Assembly: GCF_028765575.1 (NCBI RefSeq)
Contig: NZ_JARACO010000016.1
Location: 29,362-93,361 of the forward strand
Origin: Aliivibrio sp. S3MY1
GTDB lineage: Bacteria > Pseudomonadota > Gammaproteobacteria > Enterobacterales > Vibrionaceae
Length of the DNA: 64,000 nt
Reading direction: 5' to 3'
The position numbers and the translations under genes were made by a program. The notes beneath the pieces were generated by a model. The model did not search any database. It saw nothing but the letters and a program-made list of their open reading frames with translations, and was not told where the DNA came from. How positions within the stretch are numbered: the first letter of the stretch is position 1; each line of letters begins with the position of its first letter. Shown piece after piece: positions 59,113-64,000 of this stretch.

Positions 59113-59382
59113 TTATTCTGGTTGTAGGTGATCAGCAAGGTGGTTAATCGTCGTTACAATACGGCGAAACTCTTTTGGGTCTACCAAACGTAGATTAAAG
59201 TGACGCTGCAATAACATCGAAATTTGCAGTCCATCTACTGAATCTAACTCTAAACCACTCTCATCAGAAAATAGCTCTACGTCATCTGCCAATTCATCTG
59301 CTGTGATTTCTTCTCTGTCACACTCTTCAAGGATCATATTTTTAAGTTTTATTTTGAATTCTGTATCTAACGACCCTTTCAT
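59113..59382 (-). CDS. Acyl carrier protein of the right-end cluster
   Basis: An 89-residue acidic ACP. The phosphopantetheine attachment Ser48 is in GLELDSVDGLQISMLL, preceded by an acidic DDVELFSDES helix start. It carries the growing acyl chain for the two ketosynthase-like proteins encoded next to it and is a possible donor for the BtrH-like acyltransferase. Its ATG overlaps the ABC permease stop by 4 bp (ATGA). Confidence 0.88.
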   Translation of the reverse strand: MKGSLDTEFKIKLKNMILEECDREEITADELADDVELFSDESGLELDSVDGLQISMLLQRHFNLRLVDPKEFRRIVTTINHLADHLQPE

Positions 59383-60545
59383 GAACTTTTCCTTTGTTTA
59401 TAAGTAAATACAATACTGGCAATCAATAGTGAAACCACGCCAAATAACGTCAATGCCATGACTTCATTAAGCACATCCATCACGCTTCCTCGACGTAAGA
59501 AAATATCTAAAAAACCTTCTAAGCCCCACGACATCGGAGAAATATTGGAGAAGGTTTGCATTGCTTCTGGCATCACAAACTTAGGCACCATGACACCACC
59601 AATCGCTCCTAATAAAATATTAATAATGCCGCCAATCGTCGTTGCTTGTTCAATACTATCAACCATGGTGGCAATCAAAATAGACAACCCAATCGCCGAT
59701 AAGCTGAGTGATAATGAAACCAATATCAAACCCAAAACTGAACCTCCAATCGTTAACGGAGCCGCACCAAATAGAGGGACGATATACATACCAACGCTAA
59801 TCATTAACCAGACTTGCACTTGATTTATCAGCATATAAGGCAATATTTTCCCACCAAACAAGGCCGCTAAGCTAAGATTCATGGTGCTTAATCTCATTAA
59901 GGTATTTTGTTTTCGCTCACTAATAAAAATGGTCGACATCGGAATAATGACAAAAAACAGGCCAAATACGATCCAAGAAGGCACACTTTGTTGAGTCGAG
60001 GTCGGTTTTTCATCTTGGGATAACTTGGCGTATTGGATCTCCATTAATGACGATTCATCAAAAGAGTTATCGACCCTTTCATCATCTAAAAAATCAAAGC
60101 TGTCTTGATTGGCTGAGTTCACTTCATCAAGTTTATTGCCCATCCAGCTGAGTGCTATTTGATTCTTGAAAATGGTAAGCAAAGATGGAGAAGTATCTGC
60201 TGCAACGCTGATCTGTAGTGGCAATTCGTTTTGATAAAAACCTTCAGGAATATCAATAATAAACTGCACCCCCTCTTCTTCAGGTGAACGATATTCATCA
60301 GAATCCAATGCATGTTTGGTTAATGTCGATATATTGGATAATTTATTTATTAATGCTTCACTACTGCTACTTTGATCGTTATCAACCAAGGCATACGTCA
60401 TTAATGATTTATCTTCGTTCATCACATCTTTAAGCGCCAATGACATGATCAAGATAAACACTGCAGGCATAATGAACAATGCAGCTAACGCGTGTTTATC
60501 TCGACCTACCAATAAAAATTCTTTTATCAACATGGCTTTAAACAT
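59379..60545 (-). CDS. ABC-2-type permease of the right-end cluster
   Basis: A 388-residue permease: one N-terminal membrane helix (ALAALFIMPAVFILIMSLAL), a large extracytoplasmic loop of about 130 residues, then five helices (e.g. WIVFGLFFVIIPMSTIFI, VWLMISVGMYIVPLFGAAPLTI, GGIINILLGAIGGVMVPKF, LTLFGVVSLLIASIVFTY). This is the ABC2_membrane_3/YhhJ-like layout of exporters. It overlaps the ATPase gene by 8 bp, so both subunits are made together. The cargo is likely the lipid or polyketide made by the cluster (inference). Confidence 0.87.
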   Translation of the reverse strand: MFKAMLIKEFLLVGRDKHALAALFIMPAVFILIMSLALKDVMNEDKSLMTYALVDNDQSSSSEALINKLSNISTLTKHALDSDEYRSPEEEGVQFIIDIPEGFYQNELPLQISVAADTSPSLLTIFKNQIALSWMGNKLDEVNSANQDSFDFLDDERVDNSFDESSLMEIQYAKLSQDEKPTSTQQSVPSWIVFGLFFVIIPMSTIFISERKQNTLMRLSTMNLSLAALFGGKILPYMLINQVQVWLMISVGMYIVPLFGAAPLTIGGSVLGLILVSLSLSLSAIGLSILIATMVDSIEQATTIGGIINILLGAIGGVMVPKFVMPEAMQTFSNISPMSWGLEGFLDIFLRRGSVMDVLNEVMALTLFGVVSLLIASIVFTYKQRKSS

Positions 60546-61461
60546 CGCTTCTTCCTTTTGATGTTAGATTGATAAACAGAGATTCAAGCGTGGTGGCGCC
60601 ATAACGGATTTGTTTCACTTTGATGTGCTGTTGTTCTAATTCACTGATCACTTGAGCAACCAATGTGCTGCTTGAGTGATCTAATACTAAGGTCGTCGTA
60701 TCAACTACGCTCACCCCCTCCAGATTCATCATAGACAGAGATAGCGATATCGATGAGTGAGGATAAAGATCTATAATCACTTGCTGACTCTCTTGATTAT
60801 TAATCAATGAGGATATAGAGCCTTGCTTAACAATTTGACCCGCATTCATGATTGCTACGTCATCGCAGATTTTTTCAATCTCTGGCATATAGTGAGACGT
60901 GTAAATCACGGTTTTATTATCTGACTTATAGGCCTTAATTGTATCTAAAATTTCATTACGAGATTCAGGATCAATCCCCACTGTCGGCTCATCAAAAAAC
61001 AGAACATCTGGGTTATTTAACAAACCAATCGCTATATTTAAACGGCGCTTTTGACCGCCAGATAAAGTGGATGATTTTTGATCCATCATGGCTGCAAGAC
61101 GATTCGTTTCTACCGCATACGCTAAATTATCTTTTAAGGTTTTGCCTTTTATTTTTTGCACACCAGCAAAGAAGTTTAAGTTCTCTTTTACACTTAAATT
61201 CTCATAAAAAGCCAAACTTTGAGGGATCAAAGAGCAGCGCTGACGAATAGCCTTTAGATTCTTTTTTAACGGTAAATCAAAAAAAGAGATCTCTCCAGAA
61301 TCAAACGACACTAAGCCATTCAAAATGGAGATCAGTGTGGTTTTTCCTGCTCCGTTAGGACCGAGCAAACCATAAATACTATTTGAGGGAATGGAGAGCG
61401 TTAAGTTATCTAACGCTTTCTTGTTACCATAGGATTTATTTAAGCCACTAATTTTGATCAT
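60538..61461 (-). CDS. ABC transporter ATPase of the right-end cluster
   Basis: A 307-residue ATPase: Walker A GLLGPNGAGKTTLISILNG (from residue 31), Q-loop CSLIPQSLAFYENLSVKENL, signature LSGGQKRRLNIAIGLL, Walker B DVLFFDEPTVGIDPESR and the switch His in VIYTSHYMPEIEKICDDVAIM. It belongs to the CcmA/drug-exporter type. An additional C-terminal domain (residues 220-307) is typical of lipid or antibiotic exporters. It overlaps the BtrH-like gene by 1 bp and the permease by 8 bp. Confidence 0.92.
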   Translation of the reverse strand: MIKISGLNKSYGNKKALDNLTLSIPSNSIYGLLGPNGAGKTTLISILNGLVSFDSGEISFFDLPLKKNLKAIRQRCSLIPQSLAFYENLSVKENLNFFAGVQKIKGKTLKDNLAYAVETNRLAAMMDQKSSTLSGGQKRRLNIAIGLLNNPDVLFFDEPTVGIDPESRNEILDTIKAYKSDNKTVIYTSHYMPEIEKICDDVAIMNAGQIVKQGSISSLINNQESQQVIIDLYPHSSISLSLSMMNLEGVSVVDTTTLVLDHSSSTLVAQVISELEQQHIKVKQIRYGATTLESLFINLTSKGRSDV

Positions 61462-62483
61462 TAAAACGCTCGCATTAATGATAAGTACAGCTGCTTTTCT
61501 TGCTCGGCAACTGATTCTAATTTTGCTGCAATAATATCAAATTCAATGGTTTTTTTATTTCGAGGACGGATCGCTTTGGCTATTAACAATGCAAACTCAC
61601 GCCATTCATCACCAATCGCCGTCATCTCAATAGAAGCAGTTTTCAGCTTTTCGTTACGAATCAGCTCTGAGGCTTCTTGTAAAAAAGAGGCGTAGATATA
61701 ACGAAAACCTGCCCCCCCCGTACCAATCTCTTCTTGCATACGAATGATATGGCCTAAAAATAACTTGGCATAATGCTCGTCTTTATTTTCTAATTGACGG
61801 ATATGCTTAGCTAAAAAATGCATCCCTTTTAAGCCAGCAATAGGCACTGGCGTTTTCAGCATCGTTTTAGCGGTTTTCTTAATGCTTTTTTCAATCACAC
61901 TAGGGTAATCAATCGAACTTGGAATATGCGTTGGGTAATACAATGAGCCTTTTGGTGCCATAACACCTTTAACAAAACGGGCTTTTTGTAGCGCTTTCTC
62001 TTCGGCTTCAACTAAGTGCTCAAAGACAGGATCACTGATTTGATAGGCTTTATCTTTTTTATCAACAACAATGAGATTGTGAGCATTAAAATGAAAACGC
62101 ATCTCTTCTGGAAAATACGGCAACCAGAATACAGACGTTTGTGCGCCGACGATTTTACCCTGTTCAAGTAACTCATCTAATCGCTTGGTGCCTTGCTCTG
62201 GCTTTGAAAACTTCTCCAACTTCATCTTCAATCCGATGCTTTTTTGTAATCCCTTCATAATGGATTTAGGCATCGAACGATAGGCAATCAATGGCATACC
62301 GCTAAGTTTCACAAACGGAAGATAAGCAAACACTAAAGCACTTGATAAACCAAACACCATTGGCTCTGATAATGGCAAACCATGATGAGTAAGCATCGAA
62401 GACATGACACCACTCTCGCAGTGGGCATAGTGTTTGTGTTGATACTGGGTATTATTTTTTTTCAAGGTAGTGGTCATGAACAC
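61461..62483 (-). CDS. BtrH-like acyltransferase (BtrH_N and DUF4872 type)
   Basis: A 340-residue protein with the BtrH_N signature: AHCESGVMSSMLTHHGLPLSEPMVFGLSSALVFAYLPF near the start, His135 in FNAHNLIVV and Asp151 in QISDPVF. Cys22, His135 and Asp151 would form a papain-like triad. In butirosin synthesis BtrH moves an acyl group from an ACP to an amine of the antibiotic. With an ACP, ketosynthases and an exporter in the same operon, the protein probably transfers an ACP-bound acyl chain to an unknown acceptor. The C-terminal half is helical and has no named activity. Confidence 0.8.
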   Translation of the reverse strand: MFMTTTLKKNNTQYQHKHYAHCESGVMSSMLTHHGLPLSEPMVFGLSSALVFAYLPFVKLSGMPLIAYRSMPKSIMKGLQKSIGLKMKLEKFSKPEQGTKRLDELLEQGKIVGAQTSVFWLPYFPEEMRFHFNAHNLIVVDKKDKAYQISDPVFEHLVEAEEKALQKARFVKGVMAPKGSLYYPTHIPSSIDYPSVIEKSIKKTAKTMLKTPVPIAGLKGMHFLAKHIRQLENKDEHYAKLFLGHIIRMQEEIGTGGAGFRYIYASFLQEASELIRNEKLKTASIEMTAIGDEWREFALLIAKAIRPRNKKTIEFDIIAAKLESVAEQEKQLYLSLMRAF

Positions 62484-62490
62484 GCTTTAT

Positions 62491-62904
62491 TTATTTTTTA
62501 TTCGAAAGGTTAGGTAATTTAGTTAATTGCTTAACTGAAATACCTAATGCATCACTGTAGGCCGAAAGCTTAGCTGGCGATAACTTAGCAAACACCGATG
62601 GTGAAAAATGACGTTTAACTCGCCATTGAAACCAACCAACAGATTGCGCTAACACCATTAAATCCATACGCTGAGCAAACATATGATAATACAAAGAGGA
62701 CTTTTCCCCTGTTCTTACCAAGTCATACGCGACTTGTGCTTGTCGTTCAAATTCATTTAAGGCTTGCTTAGTCACTTCTTCTTCTACTTCCCAACCGGTA
62801 GACGCGACCACTGAGTACTCGCCATTTTCATCGGTGGCATACACGGCTTTCGCATTATTAGCGTAGGTTGAAATATTATCTTGTGGGACTTTTTTAACTT
62901 CCAT
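62491..62904 (-). CDS. Unknown 137-residue protein of the right-end cluster
   Basis: A soluble protein without signal peptide. The N-terminal 45 residues look like a small beta unit (AVYATDENGEYSVVASTGWEVEE); the rest is helical, with FAQRMDLMVLAQSVGWFQWRVKRHFSPSVFAKLSPAKLSAYSDALGISVKQLTKLP. I do not recognise an enzyme motif. The start shares one base with the stop of the KAS III gene (TAATG), and 7 bp separate it from the BtrH-like gene, so its role is tied to this cluster; a helical scaffold or regulatory partner is possible. Confidence 0.7.
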   Translation of the reverse strand: MEVKKVPQDNISTYANNAKAVYATDENGEYSVVASTGWEVEEEVTKQALNEFERQAQVAYDLVRTGEKSSLYYHMFAQRMDLMVLAQSVGWFQWRVKRHFSPSVFAKLSPAKLSAYSDALGISVKQLTKLPNLSNKK

Positions 62905-64000
62905 TAGACCACCTTCAATTGCATAAAGGCGGTAGAAAATCGTCCACTCTCAGGGACGTAACACAATAATATGTCACCCACTTTTAACTCACCAGAATGG
63001 AACAGCTCTTCTAACATAATATAAATCGAAGCAGAGCCTGTATTTCCTTTGCTTGGTAAATTAGTAAACCAGCGTTCTTGTGGAATATCACAGCCAGCCT
63101 CTAACATGCCTTGATACAGGCGATCACGGAAGTAACCTGATGAGTAATGAGGAACAAAATAGCTCACGTCATCTGCGTTCACTTTACCTTGCTCAACTAA
63201 CTCTTTTAGCGGCTTAGTTACCGTGTATTCAACAATATTATCGTTCAGTTGTTTTACGTCTTGCTTAACTGAAAATATAGATTGATCTAACCACTCTTGA
63301 GAGCCGTATTCACGCCAGCCTTTTAAGCTGCCATCTGCTTGTTTTTCAGCACCTGCATACATACAAGCATCAAGCTCATTGGCGTAGGATTTTTGCATCA
63401 TCCATTCAATTTCAAGGGAGATTGAATCGGCATTAGGTTGAGACGTTAATAGTGCAGCTCCCGCCCCATCACTTAACATCCAACGTAAGAAGTCTTTTTC
63501 AAAAGCAATCTCAGGTTGACGCTCTAGTTCATCCGCCACATTTTCAATTTCAGCTTCAAACGTATTGGCTCTCATCATCGCAGATGCATTTTCAGAACCT
63601 GTGACCACCGCATTATTACTTTGGCCGCTTAGAACCGACATATAGCCATATTTTAATGACATGGTACCGGACAAACAGATGCCTGATGTCGCAATCACTT
63701 CACAGCTAGGAATGCCAAGCTCACCATGCACCATTAATGCGTGATTAGGTAAAATTTGATCGGCAATCGTCGTACCACAGGCCAAAAGCTCTGTAGAATT
63801 AATATCAAAAGAGGTTGAATTGAGTTTTCTGATCGCTTCAGCGGTTAATTCTGTATTGGAATGCGTCGTTTCACCGGTAGCAGGATTAATTGCATAATAG
63901 CGCTGCTGAATTTTGTTGGAGCGCAAAATGAGATTTTTTGCACGAGAGGGACGCGAACCAACTTGTCCAAGAACGTTTTCGATTTCTTTATTACCAACGG
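62904..64000 (-). CDS. DarB-like beta-ketoacyl-ACP synthase III (5' end outside window)
   Basis: The frame is open to the window edge: reading leftward from 63998 gives VGNKEIENVLGQVGSRPSR and then the body, so the apparent TTG start at 63926 is false and the N-terminus (perhaps 15-20 residues) lies outside. In 364 visible residues the thiolase-type triad is complete: Cys108 (ATSGICLSG), His284 (YFVPHYSSG) and Asn319 (SKGNTGSAS). The FEKDFLRWMLSDGAGAALL block and long insert are those of KAS III-like enzymes of dialkylresorcinol and flexirubin clusters (DarB), which join two beta-keto acyl chains. The DarB assignment rests on remembered similarity. Confidence 0.85.
   Translation of the reverse strand, partial: VGNKEIENVLGQVGSRPSRAKNLILRSNKIQQRYYAINPATGETTHSNTELTAEAIRKLNSTSFDINSTELLACGTTIADQILPNHALMVHGELGIPSCEVIATSGICLSGTMSLKYGYMSVLSGQSNNAVVTGSENASAMMRANTFEAEIENVADELERQPEIAFEKDFLRWMLSDGAGAALLTSQPNADSISLEIEWMMQKSYANELDACMYAGAEKQADGSLKGWREYGSQEWLDQSIFSVKQDVKQLNDNIVEYTVTKPLKELVEQGKVNADDVSYFVPHYSSGYFRDRLYQGMLEAGCDIPQERWFTNLPSKGNTGSASIYIMLEELFHSGELKVGDILLCYVPESGRFSTAFMQLKVV

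Noticed and set aside
63926..63928. TTG codon as start of the KAS III-like gene
   Set aside because: The frame continues upstream to the window edge with typical family sequence (NKEIENVLGQVGSRPSR), so the true start is outside the window.

Overview
The window looks like the main chromosome of a gammaproteobacterium of the Vibrionaceae, most like Aliivibrio (Vibrio) fischeri. The DNA is visibly AT-rich, a HubP/FimV polar landmark gene is present, and several blocks keep the gene order known from E. coli (menFDHBCE; dnaX-ybaB-recR; pdxB-asd-truA-accD-folC-dedD-cvpA-purF; minCDE; yoaA-tsaB-slp-fadD-rnd). The species assignment is inferred from protein similarity and synteny held in memory, not from a search. 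I saw no rRNA, tRNA, CRISPR array, insertion sequence or prophage.

Layout. 1-4.8 kb: two small cysteine-cluster proteins, a TIGR02647-type protein, a Tim44-domain membrane protein, and a TetR regulator with a fused MFS/PlsC lysophospholipid protein. 4.8-11.9 kb: the complete leftward menaquinone operon menF-D-H-B-C-E, with a terminator-like hairpin between menB and menC. 12.3-20.5 kb: alaA, a yqhC/yqhD-type regulator and aldehyde reductase pair, a DMT exporter, an aldehyde dehydrogenase, a dGTPase-family HD protein and a DTW-domain tRNA modification protein. 20.5-27.8 kb: rhombosortase, recR, ybaB, dnaX (with a clear programmed -1 frameshift site), apt, ybaN, an RssB-like response regulator and a LysR regulator. 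28.0-41.8 kb: the leftward fabB, pdxB-asd, hubP, truA, accD, folC, dedD, cvpA, purF block, with a PurR operator before cvpA. 41.9-50.4 kb: mnmC, a 110-bp palindromic repeat, mltB, ycgL, minCDE, rnd and fadD. 50.6-56.1 kb: an alpha/beta hydrolase, an Slp lipoprotein, an unknown small gene, tsaB, yoaA and purU.

The most unusual part is the right end (57.1-64.0 kb, leftward, continuing past the window). Eight tightly packed, mostly overlapping genes encode a DarB-like KAS III ketosynthase (5' end outside the window), an unknown 137-residue protein, a BtrH-like acyltransferase, an ABC ATPase, an ABC-2 permease, an acyl carrier protein, a ketosynthase with an intact Cys-His-His set, and a short ketosynthase-like partner whose active-site Cys is Gln, as in chain-length factors. 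This reads as one arm of a type II fatty-acid/polyketide cluster related to the dialkylresorcinol/flexirubin/aryl-polyene group, with its own acyl transfer and export functions. The product cannot be read from this window.

Most of the rest is core metabolism: quinone and fatty-acid synthesis, purine, folate and PLP synthesis, cell division, DNA repair and RNA modification. The accessory or regulatory points of interest are the right-end cluster, the HubP 84-residue repeats, the dGTPase, the rhombosortase, and several RNA-level or operator signals.
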